From Blakeslea trispora (lineage: Eukaryota; Mucoromycota; Mucoromycetes; Mucorales; Choanephoraceae), in NCBI GenBank assembly GCA_025331445.1, contig JAIWNE010000128.1:1-64000 (forward strand): DNA of 64,000 nt, written 5' to 3'. The position numbers were made by a program, and so were the translations under genes. The notes below the pieces were generated by a model. It saw only the letters and a program-made list of their open reading frames with translations, made no database searches and was not told the origin of the DNA. This document shows, piece by piece, positions 1 to 11,069 of this stretch (position 1 is its first letter; every line of letters starts with the position of its first letter).

Positions 1-1
1 A

Positions 2-211
2 GAAGCATTGATCTATTGGTTTATGACATTCTGTCATGAACTGGCTCATAATTTCGTATCAGCACACAATTCAGAGCATGAATTCTACATGTCTTCATTT
101 GCTGAAAACTATCTTGAGGCCTTGATATCTCATATCTATGCAGACAGTACTGTCTCTAATACACAGCTAGAAGAATCCCACAAGTCATCATCACTCTCAT
201 CATTGGATTAG
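2..211 (+). CDS. C-terminal end of a large protein (5' part outside window)
   Basis: The frame is open from the window edge to a TAG at 209-211, so only the last ~69 residues are present. The visible part has a hydrophobic, aromatic start followed by HELAH, which fits the HExxH zinc-site pattern, and then further histidines (HNSEHEFY). The last ~20 residues are Ser-rich and look disordered. The spacing resembles the C-terminus of some very large fungal sacsin-like (DUF3684-type) proteins, but I recall that family only loosely. A real metallopeptidase active site cannot be judged from this fragment. The TTG at position 8 is not a likely start; the true start lies upstream of the window. Confidence 0.55.
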   Translation, partial: EALIYWFMTFCHELAHNFVSAHNSEHEFYMSSFAENYLEALISHIYADSTVSNTQLEESHKSSSLSSLD

Positions 212-793
212 ACCATCATAGCTACACTTTTTCTTTTCTCCCCCTTTTTTTTTTGCTGTTATTTCATGCTGATTACATATTGAAAATAACAAAAACATTC
301 ACATAAACAAGACGTGTGAGATGAAAGTCTCTACCTTCTTCATCTTTTTTTTTTCTTTCTTTCTCGGCGCTGTTTGAAAGAGACACAAAGAACTCACGCA
401 TGAAAGAAAACGAACAGTAAACACACTATAAAAAAGAGAGAGTTCCAATCCAGAAAAAGAAGATGAATTTGCAAAATAACCATAATCCAACTGGGTGTGT
501 TTGTCATTTCGCTATAACTGGAATCATGTCCTTCTTTCTCTCTTTTGCTTCATTTTTTTCCAACTGAGAAAAAAAAACACCATAGCTCTTTACATGCGTG
601 TGTACGTGTGTGCGTGTCTGTCTATCTGTCTAGTTGTGTATAAATGTGTCTATGCAATCAATAGAATATCTGCGTGTCGTCTTTGATTTTCATTTGAATG
701 TACATGTTTATCTCCACAGTCTTTTTATTGTTTCCAATTGTGTATGCGAAAATATATATATATAAAAGAAAAAACAAAAGGATCGAATTCTCT
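212..793. other. Intergenic, no gene seen
   Basis: This stretch lies between the 3' end of the edge gene and the 3' end of NDUFB7, which are convergent. It is AT-rich with T and A runs and a TATATATATATAAAAG tract near 751-767. Short open frames on both strands have simple, low-complexity translations and no recognisable motif. Confidence 0.6.
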
Positions 794-1126
794 TTATGCT
801 TCTTCTTCGGCCTTTTCTTGTTGTTCCTTCATACGACGCTTGAAACTATCGAAAAAAAGTGAATAACACAAGGTTTCAAGAACATTGTAAACACTTACTC
901 ATCGTATTGACACTTTTCATAAGCATGACGTTCAGTATCACACTTCCAAGGAAGGTAGAAAGTTTCACCTCTACATTTATTAAGGGGAATCAAAAGGTTG
1001 GCACAGTAATCACGGTACTCGAGAGGAATTCGAGACTTTGCCATATCTTTTTGGGTGGCTTTTTCTATCGATAATGATCAATAAATCAATGCCGCTTGTC
1101 TCGTTCATGAGTCATCTACCTGACAT
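794..1126 (-). CDS. NDUFB7: NADH:ubiquinone oxidoreductase subunit NDUFB7 (B18)
   Basis: Accessory subunit of mitochondrial complex I on the intermembrane-space side. Exons on the minus strand are 1120-1126, 899-1064 and 794-845, giving 74 residues. The protein begins MSEKATQKDMAK and carries two CX9C pairs (Cys23/Cys33 and Cys44/Cys54), the CHCH fold that is oxidised by the Mia40 pathway. DYCANLLIPLNKC lines up with the DYCAHHL..LLKC stretch of the animal protein, and RRMKEQQEK matches its charged tail. The first coding exon is only 7 nt. It was chosen because it removes an in-frame TGA just upstream and gives a clean GTAGAT...AG intron in the right phase. It is shorter than animal NDUFB7 (~137 aa) because the N- and C-terminal extensions are missing. 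Confidence 0.93.
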
Positions 1127-1600
1127 TTCCGAGTAGTAAAGAAAGAGAGAGAGGGGGGGTTTGAAGTTGACAGGAAAGAGAGGTAAAAAAAAAATAAGTG
1201 AGACTTTTAAATTACCCTCGTTGTAGCCAATCCTCTTTCGCGCCTACATTTAACTCGTCCATCAAGAAAATACACCAAGAAAAAAATTTGATGACGTCGA
1301 ATAAGACAATATTCGCTTGCAACATTGAGACAAATTAAGCCAGATTTTGGGATAACTTTTATACTTGTTTCTGGATGTTGAAATGCAATAAAGAAAATCT
1401 AGAAAGATTATGCAGTAGAATGGTTGAGTGAAAGAAAAGAATCTGAATTGGTTGTAGACAGATGAAAAAATGGTATAGTTTGGGAATAAGAAACGTCTCA
1501 ATCTGAATTATACGAACTGCAACTGCTGTAGCCCATTGTATTGCCCAGCATCTTATGCTTCTATAGTGTTGCCTCAAGTACATCTATAGAGTTTCCTTTC
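1127..1600. other. Intergenic, no gene seen
   Basis: This is the upstream region of NDUFB7, with G- and A-rich tracts near 1140-1190. Minus-strand frames at 1262-1583 overlap each other in two frames and look like chance openings of T-rich DNA. Confidence 0.5.
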
Positions 1601-1765
1601 ATGACACAACAAATAGTTTGCATTTTAACAATAGGCTTAGCCATTCATTTCATATTTATGCAATCGACAAATGGTGAGCTTCAGATATTGAAACAAATTG
1701 CTATGTCTGGAAATAGACGTGAGGATTACCCATATCTAAGAAAGAGAATCAAAAAGACCTTGTAA
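1601..1765 (+). CDS. Possible small membrane protein (hypothetical)
   Basis: ATG at 1601 to TAA at 1765 gives 54 residues. They form one hydrophobic segment (about residues 4-20, IVCILTIGLAIHFIF) and then a basic tail with ILKQIAMSGNRREDYP and KRIKKTL. This layout fits small inner-membrane assembly factors or subunits, and the neighbours NDUFB7 and COX13 are mitochondrial, but I do not recognise the family. The frame is open upstream to 1541, so a longer form is possible. No intron is needed. The gene could be a chance ORF; the ordered hydrophobic-then-charged layout is the only support. Confidence 0.35.
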   Translation: MTQQIVCILTIGLAIHFIFMQSTNGELQILKQIAMSGNRREDYPYLRKRIKKTL

Positions 1766-1869
1766 ATTTTCCCAAGATCAGAAACATATAATTTGCATGA
1801 ATGGGTAAAAAAGACCCCACTTTTTCTCTTTTTTTTTTCTCTCTTCATATTTTCATTCAATCACAAATC

Positions 1870-2321
1870 ATGTCAGTATACAGAAACATACATCATATCA
1901 AGCGACTTGGCCTTCGTTATCAATCCCAGGTTGCAAAGAGTAATTTCATGGCAGAGAGAGAACATGTCAAGCAACATGCTAATGGTAACACACGATAAAC
2001 ATATTTATCACTAAGCAACAAAACTCACAAACAGGCGTAGATGCTGCTCGTACATGGCGAAACATTACTCTGTTTGTCTGTATTCCTTCGTAAGTCTAAT
2101 CATACTCCTTGAGCGCAAACTTGATATTGACCATGATCAGTCTTATGGCAGCAGGCTTCAATGCCTACAAGCTATACAATGACCATGTTGCACACATGGA
2201 AGAACATCCCCATGAATGGATTGGCTATGACTACTTGAACTTTAGAGCCAAAAACTTCTTTTGGGGACCCAACAGTCTCTTTTTTAATCCTAGAGTAAAC
2301 CATGATGTTACTTCTGATTAA
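1870..2321 (+). CDS. COX13: Cytochrome c oxidase subunit VIa (COX6A/COX13)
   Basis: Small nuclear-encoded complex IV subunit of the mitochondrial inner membrane, with one membrane span. Exons are 1870-1984, 2035-2089 and 2141-2321 (116 aa). The N-terminus is a basic presequence. ARTWRNITLFVCIPSLMAAG covers the conserved TW-K/R-NI start and the transmembrane helix. The family signature follows: YDYLNFRAKNFFWGPNSLFF then NPRVNHD. Both donors are good (GTAACA, GTAAGT), and each exon end matches the phase of the next. Length is normal for fungal COX13. The stop codon is 2 nt from that of NUDT21 on the other strand, so the two transcripts must overlap at their 3' ends. Confidence 0.95.
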
Positions 2322-2323
2322 AA

Positions 2324-3335
2324 TCAATCTTTATTTTCAAAGACGAAATCATATCGACTTAATAAATGAGCAATTGTTGATAACTGAGCACCATAACGTG
2401 AAGAATTATCGTACAATTCAAACAATGGCACTGCCAAAAGCTTCATGTTTTTGGGTACAGACAAGACCTCTAATTGAAGAAAAAAAAAATTGAGTTTGGA
2501 TGACTTCAAATTTAACATATAAAGTGATACATTACTGCTAGATGGTAAATGTACTATATACAATGACTTTTTCTCTTTTGGCTCAGTGACATGAGCAGGT
2601 ACATAGGGATACTTTTTTTGAGAAATAGATGGAGAGTTAAAAAGAAAATCCATGTAAAAAAAAAAAAGAAGATGTCTATACCATGTAAGATTCAAAATTA
2701 GGTCGCCACCATGTCGACAGCTTTTCACCAATCTTCCAATCATTTTGACTATGCCATTCCTTTTTATCTTCGGGACCGAGCCTTAAATTCAATATCTCTT
2801 TCAATCCCTCTTCTTCATTTTCGCCCGGCTTTAGATAATGTCCCGGCCTAAAAGAATAATGAATGAACAAGATAGATTGGGTTTCTATGATATCTCTGTG
2901 TTACAATTTAAAAAAGGAGTTGGCAATTTGAAGCATAAGGACATGTGGGTGATTGTGGTGATGAACAACAAGAACTGCTTCTACTGAACGCCTCATGCCA
3001 TGATGCTCAAAGTCGGTTTCAAGTCTCTTCATTCTAGCCGAGACAGAGGGATCTTCTTCTGGTTGAGCCTCCTTTGTGCCGAATGTGTAGTTCTCTTTTT
3101 TTTTTTTTACCGACACGATCGATGAGCTAAAAAAAATCATAATGTGCCAACGCATCATAACTCGCTTACCTAGAGGATATCTAACAGCATGAAGCAACTC
3201 AGTAAAACATACTCTATTGACCTGCTAGTATCACTTACAAGGTTGCTTGTGGCATAGGTAAAAGATGAATGCTTGAAAAAAAAAATTAAAAAATCAACGC
3301 GCCTAAACGCGATTTTTCCTTACATTTTGAATCAT
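2324..3335 (-). CDS. NUDT21: Cleavage factor Im 25-kDa subunit (CPSF5/NUDT21)
   Basis: RNA-binding Nudix-fold subunit of cleavage factor Im, which selects poly(A) sites on pre-mRNA. Exons (minus) are 3324-3335, 3239-3271, 3170-3197, 2905-3094, 2682-2847, 2536-2611 and 2324-2469 (216 aa; the human protein has 227). Landmarks in order are [86 protein letters not shown] and LLSRYDFVF. As in the human protein, the Nudix box lacks the full catalytic GX5EX7REUXEEXGU pattern (it reads [12 protein letters not shown]), so RNA binding without hydrolysis is expected. The first three small exons are my reconstruction from splice phase; the rest is firm. Confidence 0.93.
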
Positions 3336-3960
3336 AGTTTGCATTGTTTATAGAGTTACTTTTCTTTTGTCAAATTAACCCTGTCTTCTTACATAATCAA
3401 ACTGGTGTTCTCTACAGAATTTTGGCATTCTTTTTCTTTTCCTTTTAGTACTAATGCACCTTTTTGAAGGATACAAATAAGAGAAATAATGCAAACATAC
3501 AAAAGAATTCATACTTTTTTTCTAGTGAAATACAACGCTTATTTCTTTTGTTTATTTTATTTTTGCTGTTTCTTTTTGGTGTGAAAGCCATATTGTAGAC
3601 TTTGCTGTATCAAAATTGAAATCAATTTGCTTTGTTAAAAATACCAATATTGTGTAACCTAGCGCATTAGGCTTATTTGCATTACACTTGTGTTTTTCGG
3701 AAATGAATTAAAGCAAGTACATAAAGAGATGGAAACGTAAAACGTTTGAAGCAGTGTTGGGCGGCTGCTTGAAGTTGAATAATAAAATACAAATAGTACA
3801 AAAATAGGTCTAGTCAATGTGTGGTTATTTTTTGGTAGTCAAAATAAGCTGTATTAAAAAAAAAAGAAAAGAAAAAAAAAGAGAGAGAGCAGTCTATACA
3901 AAAAGAAACATAAAAAAAACCAAAATATTAGGCAAAAGAATAAAAAAAAAAGCATCAGAA
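3336..3960. other. Intergenic, no gene seen
   Basis: AT-rich spacer between the NUDT21 promoter side and the 3' end of the carrier gene. Purine and A runs lie near 3850-3950. No open frame with a believable translation was found. Confidence 0.6.
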
Positions 3961-5198
3961 CTAATAGCGAGTAGGAGGTAAAGGTGGTATCGATTTGAGA
4001 ACCTGCTCATAAACTAAAAAGTTAAGTGAATGAATAGGAAAAGCTCGAAGAAGCGTCACATTAAGGCCTCTATAAAGACTCTTGATGCCATTCTTCTTAA
4101 CAAGACGCTTAGCACAGTCAAGCACACCATTATATTTAGGATGAGGCATCATGATGTCCTTCTGTAAGTTTGTCTTGATAGCATCTACAGGAAACACAAA
4201 GAGCCAACTGAGAATACCACAGAACCCTCCTGCCATAAAATGAACCAACGGTCCTGTTGCAACTTCACCTCCTGTTTGCTGCTTTGACAATAGAAATTTC
4301 ATAGATTCATAACCTGCAAAATAGATACTTGTGCCAAGTGCATCTCGAGCTAATACTTGCGAGTTAGAGAGAACAACAAGAGAGAAAGAAAAAAAGATTT
4401 ACCTGAATGACAACCTAATCCACTCCAAAGCCCAAAGATTCCTTTACGTTTCACTATTTGCTGAACAGCATGCCAGCTAGTTAAAGATTGTGTCATACTA
4501 GCTTCTGATGCAGCCAAGTGTCCGGCTTCAATCTGACTCTTTATCATCATCTGTTCCAATTGACGCTGTATTTTTACAAGTTCTAAGGGACAACTAAGGA
4601 TACCAATAAAAGCACCACTCACACCTCCACCAATAGAAGCTACTTTTGCAACTGAGCTCAGATTGTCGAATTGGTTTCCATTCTGTAGTAAGTGGCTTTT
4701 GGTTCCTTCATAAATTGAAAATGAGACAGATTTGATGATGCTGACGGTAACAAGAGGTGGAATCATACCACGGAAGAATCCGCGCGCACCTTCTTCTGCA
4801 TACGTCACTTTGACACAGTCCAAAATAGATCGATAATAGTGTGTTTGCATACGAGTCTTGACTGAATCAAACTACAAGTTATATAGATCGTCAATAGTGT
4901 ATAAAAGTCAACAGGCTAGGTTTGGCTTACAGGAAATCCTGCCAAGACAGATGTTACTGCTGCACATGAAGCAGCTACTATTGTTCTATTGGCTACAGAT
5001 AGAAAGCAAATAAAGAGAGAGATGAGAAAGTACATTCAAATGAGCCTCGAAAAAGTATACCTTGAAGTAATTGCTGTCTGCTATTAGGGTTGCCAACATC
5101 AACATGGTTATCTCTACATGGAAAAAAAAAAGAAATAATGAGTCATGAATTTCCTAAAACAGGTTTTTTTCTGCTTACCTAAAGTCTTTGACAGACAT
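3961..5198 (-). CDS. Mitochondrial carrier family protein (SLC25)
   Basis: Six-helix transporter of the mitochondrial inner membrane. Exons (minus) are 5179-5198, 5061-5113, 4931-4992, 4403-4871 and 3961-4355 (332 aa). The three carrier repeats show PFDSVKTRMQ, PLELVKIQRQ and PVDAIKTNLQ, each ending its odd-numbered helix, plus the paired second-helix motifs EEGARGFFRGM, KGIFGLWSGLG and NGIKSLYRGLN. The first 17 or so residues before the first helix are polar. Repeat 2 has a long matrix loop of about 30 residues rich in Gln, Met and Ala. The substrate is not determined; the layout is closest to the carnitine/basic amino acid type subgroup, but that is inference. It is transcribed divergently from ZCCHC8. 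Confidence 0.9.
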
Positions 5199-5936
5199 TA
5201 TGATTATAAACAATGAAAGGAAACAACCTGCACTCTTTCTCTATAAATCTAATTTGACAAAATGGGTGCCTCTAAGCTTTGACTGTTCCTATCTAATCGA
5301 AATAAGGCAAAGTCTTCAAAATGAAAGAAAAAAAAAAAAGAAGAAAGAAAGAATCCAGGGTCAATTTTAGAGCAAAATGATACAACATTTCCGGAAATAG
5401 ATTGCACCTACACAGAAAATCTTTGCGCGCATTAAAAAAAAAAAGCTTAGATTACTTGAATGAACTATCATTATGAGGTACGATAAAGATATGATTTCTG
5501 AGATGTACTGAGTACCAGATTGTGCAATGACTTTGAAGCATACCAAACATAAACTTGCTAATGGCTATAGTTCATACTATTATTGTCAGACAAACCCATG
5601 CTTGTTTTTTAATTTAGCATTTAGGTTCAATCTCTTGATCATAACACTATCTAAAAGCACATTCCGGATGAAAGGTAGCTTCTTTACTCTTTCTTTTGTT
5701 TGCTAACATTGTTTTTTTTTTTGACAATCATGTTGAACGAGATGCTTAGCAACAAAAGTCATTAGATTCTAAGCAAAATGTTGGTGGGTAACCCATACTT
5801 GAACAATAGGGAATGGCGTTGATCTAAAATCCAAAAACAATGAATTATCACTTCGGTGTAACCTACTGTTTTACATAGTTTCTTCTTTTCTCGGTCCTTT
5901 TTTTTTTACGTCCGAGGCCCCTCTGTTTCTTTTAAT
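5199..5936. other. Divergent promoter region between carrier gene and ZCCHC8-like gene
   Basis: About 740 nt shared by the 5' ends of two divergent genes. It is AT-rich, with T runs near 5712-5722 and 5899-5908, the latter ~30 nt before the ZCCHC8-like ATG. No further gene was seen. Confidence 0.5.
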
Positions 5937-7242
5937 ATGTCTCTACAAAGACAACAGACTCTAGATCACCTTTACAACGTCTTGAAAACTCCCGAAGACT
6001 ATGGTGATCACTTTCTAGTCAAGATCGTAGACGCGCCTAAAGATGGTCTTGTCTCTCTTGATCTTTTACGCAACATGGCCACTGTGCTAAACGAATACCC
6101 CTCCGAATACCTCGCTCACTGCATACCATTGGACAAACAAGAGCGGTTTGTTTGGAACAGTGACTTTTCTCGAGTAGGATTAAAAGAGCGCGCTCAGTGG
6201 TTTGAAACTGACCCTTATGGCTTTATGCAACAACCAGACCAAATCCAAGACGAGGCAGTTTCAGCTGTTCAACCTGTTATATACGATGATGGTAGGTTTT
6301 ATGTTGATAATGAGCATACTAGAAATCAAATAAGACATGCTCCAAAGCAGCCGAGAGCCTATCAATATGACCTGCTGGATATGGAGCCATTGGGAAAACG
6401 ACAGTTTGATGATATGTAAGTCATGCTCTTTATGAAATTGAGAATGATACCCATAGAACTTTGTTCTTGATGCAAACATTAGATATCTTCCAGATACAGG
6501 AGCAGAATGTTTCAATTGTGGTTCAACAGAGCATAAAATATCACAATGTCCATTACCAAGAAACGCCTCTCGAATCGGAAGAAAGAAGCGCGAACATCAC
6601 GAAGCACATGCTCGCAATTTCTTTGAGGCACTTCCCTCACACTCATTTGAACCTGGAAAGCTGTCAGACACCCTGAAATACGCATTGGGCATTTTAGAGA
6701 ACGAATCAGAACCGCCCTATTATACTAATATGCGATACTTTGGATATCCACCAGGATATCTAAAGAAAGAGGATGATGACATATTGAAAATATATGGACC
6801 TGATGGAAACGAAGTGGCAGAAGAAGAGAATGAAGAGACAAAAAACAACATGATGCAGATTTTCTCTAATTCGTCACAGAATGAACAAACGGTGGTATAT
6901 CCCGGACTTGATTTACCAAAAGCACAGCAAGGTGTCAATTGGGATTACTATCATCAATGGTATGCTTATCAGCAGCAGTGGGATCCTCAACAACAACCGC
7001 ATCAACCATGGGATCAGCAACAACAATGGATACAACAACAATCGGGTCTTGAAGAACAATGGAATCTTCAACAACAATGGGAGGATTATTATAAAGAGCA
7101 AGCGCGACAATGGGAAGAATACAATCAAAGCAATTCGATCAACCATACTTTACCTTGTCAACCATCAGAGAACAAGACAACAGTTATAACCGATGACCAA
7201 AGCGTAGATATGGACTTGTCGTCTGATGAAGATAGTAACTAA
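5937..7242 (+). CDS. ZCCHC8: Zinc-knuckle PSP-domain protein, ZCCHC8-like
   Basis: Exons 5937-6415 and 6483-7242 give 412 aa. After an N-terminal region of ~160 residues there is one CCHC knuckle, CFNCGSTEHKISQC (CX2CX4HX4C). It is followed by RKKREHHEAHARNFF and a PSP box containing LGI, PPYYTNMRYFGYPPGYL. Zinc knuckle plus PSP is the architecture of ZCCHC8, the scaffold of the nuclear exosome-targeting (NEXT) complex with MTR4 and RBM7 in animals; SF3B2-type proteins have PSP without this knuckle. The last ~90 residues are rich in Trp and Gln (repeated WDQQQQW/QQQWE types) and end in an acidic MDLSSDEDS. The knuckle is split from the upstream exon by a 67-nt intron with a GTAAGT donor. A role in exosome targeting is inferred from family, not shown here. 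Confidence 0.82.
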
Positions 7243-8585
7243 AAGAAAAAGAGAGAGCGAGAGAGAGGGGCAAGTAAGACTATCAAGCTGTGATGGGGAT
7301 GCATACTCAAATGAACGCAGCCAGTTGAAGTGTAGATGCAACCATGTTTATGAAACAAGTGCAGTTGTCTCTGCTTCAATGAACTTTGAGCTATTTTTGT
7401 CGATTTATCTTGTGTGCGTGTTGAGAGTATGCATTGCCCTACAGATTGAATAAAATTTCTTATTTATTTTATTGTAGAGAAAGGGGATGTCATTGAGACA
7501 AGTTTGGCTTCTTCTACATAGTAATATTGCTCCTTTCATCGTCAAATCAAAGAGATACATGACCATGCAACAGCAAAAGAAGTGAGTCATAATAAATACA
7601 TATTGTTAAGTCATCAAACTCAATGTAAGCAAGCTTTTCTGTTTGAACAACAGGATTGTCCTTTTATTTTGACGTTATGCAAATCAACCATCTTTTCAGA
7701 GAGGGTGAAAGTTTAGTGCAACGAACTTTTGTCTTTTACAGAAAGAGAGAGGAGATATGTCTTAATATGAGAACTCTCAAAGCTGATAAGCACAAGCTGA
7801 TAAGTCATATAACAAAATTAGGTGCAGAGGTGAAATTATATTAATTTAAATACCAAAGAACAAATTCATTACTGAGAGATGTTGTTAGTATATTTAACCA
7901 TTCAGAATTCTCTGTCTGTTGGTAGTTTCTTCCTTCTTCTTTCTGACTCAACTTAGCCATGCCTATACTCTGATTACTATTGCCTTTTCTGCTTCAACAT
8001 TGAAATTACTTTCTCTATCAAAAAAGAGGAATTGGATACCCCAACCTTTTATTCTGACCCCCCTCTCAATTGGGTCCAAATACGTTGTGTTTCTCTATCT
8101 AGGATGATTTATTGTAATCATTACAATAGAACTTGGCATGTTCGCTTGGCACATTCACTTGGCAAATTTACATGCTGAACTCGCTAAACTTGTTCGTTTG
8201 TGTTACTCTGTTTGCCCTTTTAAAATAGTATGCATAAATAAACTCTCAAAGATCACCACGCGTATTTTCTAGAGAAAGCAAAAGCCACTCTGCATACAAA
8301 TTCGCCTTATCTGATTATTTTCTCTGAAGACTAGAAAAATGACATGACAACATTCAAAAAAAAGAACAGCTTCTACGCAAAAAAAAGATGAATTAGAGTA
8401 GCTGATTGTATTAACAGGTTGCACTTTGTTTAACCAGACACAAAATAGGAAGAAATGACTAACGCAAGCTTGGCATGTGAGTGGAATGATAGAATAGATG
8501 CTATTTAGTAGTCCAATGAAGTTTTCCTTCTTCTTTTTTTCAACTCTCTCTCTTTTCCTTGTTCTTTCTTTTTGACTTGATATCA
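7243..8585. other. Intergenic, no gene seen
   Basis: 1.3 kb between two same-strand genes. Short frames at 7656-7844, 7919-8107 and 8269-8595 (minus) lack motifs, good splice partners and conserved-looking composition. A CT-rich tract with long T stretches (8521-8575) lies just before the M28B start and probably belongs to its promoter or leader. Confidence 0.55.
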
Positions 8586-11022
8586 ATGAATTCACAGTCT
8601 AGTCAAGGACAAATGGAGTTTGGTTCTAGTAAAGACAAGCTCTCAAAGCTTTATTCAAGCATAAAAGACCTATGGACAAATAGAAATTCGGAAGAAAGCA
8701 CACCTTTGCTTGGACGACAAAATTCACATTCAGAGTCTTCCACTTGTCTTTTCTTGAAGATTGCAAGCATTTTAGGCTTAGCAACACTTGCTGTTACAAT
8801 GGCTTTCTTCTCGTACAACACGAATACACATCCAATTCGCAGACTTTCTCCAGCTGAAGAGATGATGCTAAACTTGCCCTCTACTAATCATCTAAAAAGC
8901 TATTTAAAATATTATACTTCGAAGCCACACCTGGCAGGCACACCATTTGATAAGCATTTGGCAGAATGGACTGTAGAAAAGATGGTTGAGTTTGGGATTC
9001 CTCAAACCGAAATCAAGACATATTGGCCGTTGCTCAATCATCCTGTCTCTCAGCGAGTTGCCATTGTCTCAGGTCCAAAAGAGCTTCAATATGTAGCCAA
9101 ATTAAAAGAAGATGAAGTGCCAGGTGATGAATTTTCAAAGAAAGAAAATGCTGTTCCATTGTTTCATGGTAATTTACACTTGGAAGTACAAAATAGGATG
9201 ATCATTTAAAAGTTTATTGCAGGTTACTCAAAAAATGGTACCGCAAAGGGCCGTGTCATTTATGCCAACTATGGTCGTCTAGAAGATTTTCAATTCCTTG
9301 TAGATCAAGGTATACAGGTGAATGGAACAATTGCACTTGTCAGATACGGGACAGCCTTGCGCGGTCTTCAGGTCAAAGCAGCTGAAGAGTACGGCTGCCT
9401 AGGCGTTCTCATTTATTCTGATCCAATGGATGATGGACCTTTGAACAAAGAAGGCGGACTGAATCCTCCCAAGTCTTACCCAGAAGGACCTTGGCGTTCA
9501 CCATCGTCTGTCCAAAGAGGCTCTGTTGGTTATGTTTCAGTGTATCCTGGTGATCCCTTAACGCCAGGTTTGGCAGCTACAGAGAATGCTACTCGATTGA
9601 CAATGGAAGAAGTCACTGTGTTGCCCAACATTCCTTCCTTGCCTATGTCTTGGGAGGATGCGGTTCCTCTGTTGCGCGCGACTCAAGGACACGGGGTGAT
9701 CAATGAAAAGAATTGGAAAGGTGGTTTGACAGAAGTGGATTATTTTAGTGGTCCAAGTATTGGCCTGGTTGAAATGGAGAACATTGTGAGCTATAATATC
9801 ACGCCTATTTGGAACGCAATGGGTCGAATTGAAGGTTCAATTGAACCTGAGCGCGCTATTATCTTTGGCAATCATCGCGATGCTTGGGGTTATGGTGCTG
9901 TAGATCCTAACTCAGGCTCTGCTGTTTTGGTAGGATGATTTGTTTTGAAATGGTGTCGACTTCTTCATCTAATCATTTTTTTCTAAACGTCACTAGCTTG
10001 AAATGGCTCGTGTTTTAGGTCAAATGCTTCAAACAGGATGGAGACCCAAACGTACTATTATATTGGCTTCTTGGGACGGCGAAGAATATGGCTTGCTTGG
10101 ATCTACTGAATGGGTTGAGGAAAACAAAGAATGGTTATCCAAAAATGGCGCTGTATATGTAAACTGCGATGTTGGTGTTGCTGGGCCTTATTTCTCTGTT
10201 GGTGGCTCTCCTTCATTAAGCCAACTGCTGTATGAGGTATCGAGTATGGTACCTGATCCACTATCAGGGAAAACAGTTTATGATGCTTGGGCTGAATTCA
10301 GCAACCTTACCGGCCCTCCTAGTGCAGATCCGCGTGTGGAAACGATTGGCACTGGCTCTGACTTTACAGCCTTCTTTGAGCATGTTGGTATTTCGTCCAT
10401 GACTATGAGCTTTGTCGGTGAATATGGTGTTTACCACAGCATGTACGATAACTTTAACTGGATGACAAAATTTGGGGACCCTGAATTCAAGTATCATCAA
10501 GCAATGACCAGAATAGCAGGCTTAACGATTCTTCGTTTAGCAGACGATTTTGTATTGCCGATTCATCCATCCACATATGCCAAAGAACTAGAAAAGTACA
10601 TTCAGAACTTGTACAATTATGTGGCTCCTCGCAAATTTCCTCTACTCGAAATGGCAATTAACACATTGGTCAAGGAGGCGTCCGATTTTGAAGAAGGTCT
10701 TGTGAAGATACAAGAAGAAGTGACAAGTTTTGTTGATCAAACAAGGAAAGACAAACGGCTATCACCCGATTTAGCAAAGCGTGTTGAAAAGATGAATGAG
10801 CAATTGACTTACTTTGAGCGCAGCTTTATTGATGAAAAAGGGACAAAAGGTCGAGAATGGTACAAGCATGTTGTCTATGCTCCTGGCATATGGACTGGTT
10901 ATGCAGCACAATTCTTCCCAGAGATTTTTGAAGCTTATGATGAGAAAAAAGAATCTTCAATCCACGATGCAGAGACTAAAGCGACCAAAGCGCTTTATAG
11001 AGCTCGAAATATTCTCCTTTGA
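8586..11022 (+). CDS. M28B metallopeptidase, transferrin receptor/glutamate carboxypeptidase II type
   Basis: Type II membrane protein with exons 8586-9168, 9223-9929 and 9997-11022 (771 aa). A Ser-rich cytoplasmic tail precedes one membrane helix at about residues 54-76. A PA-type insert (CLGVLIYSDPMDDG) and the peptidase domain follow. The two-zinc site seems complete: NHRDAWGYGAVDPNSG gives the first His and, ten residues on, the bridging Asp. DGEEYGLLGS gives the catalytic base and a ligand Glu. NCDVG (about 488) gives an Asp, and VYHSMYDNF (about 577) the last His. So unlike transferrin receptor and yeast Tre1/Tre2, which lost ligands, this copy may be active. The C-terminal helical TFR dimerisation domain is present. 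I chose the ATG at 8586; the frame is open a few codons further but without an ATG. Confidence 0.93.
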
Positions 11023-11069
11023 ATGAATAAATAAAGAGAAATCGTAACGGGTATCGTTTATAATATAAA

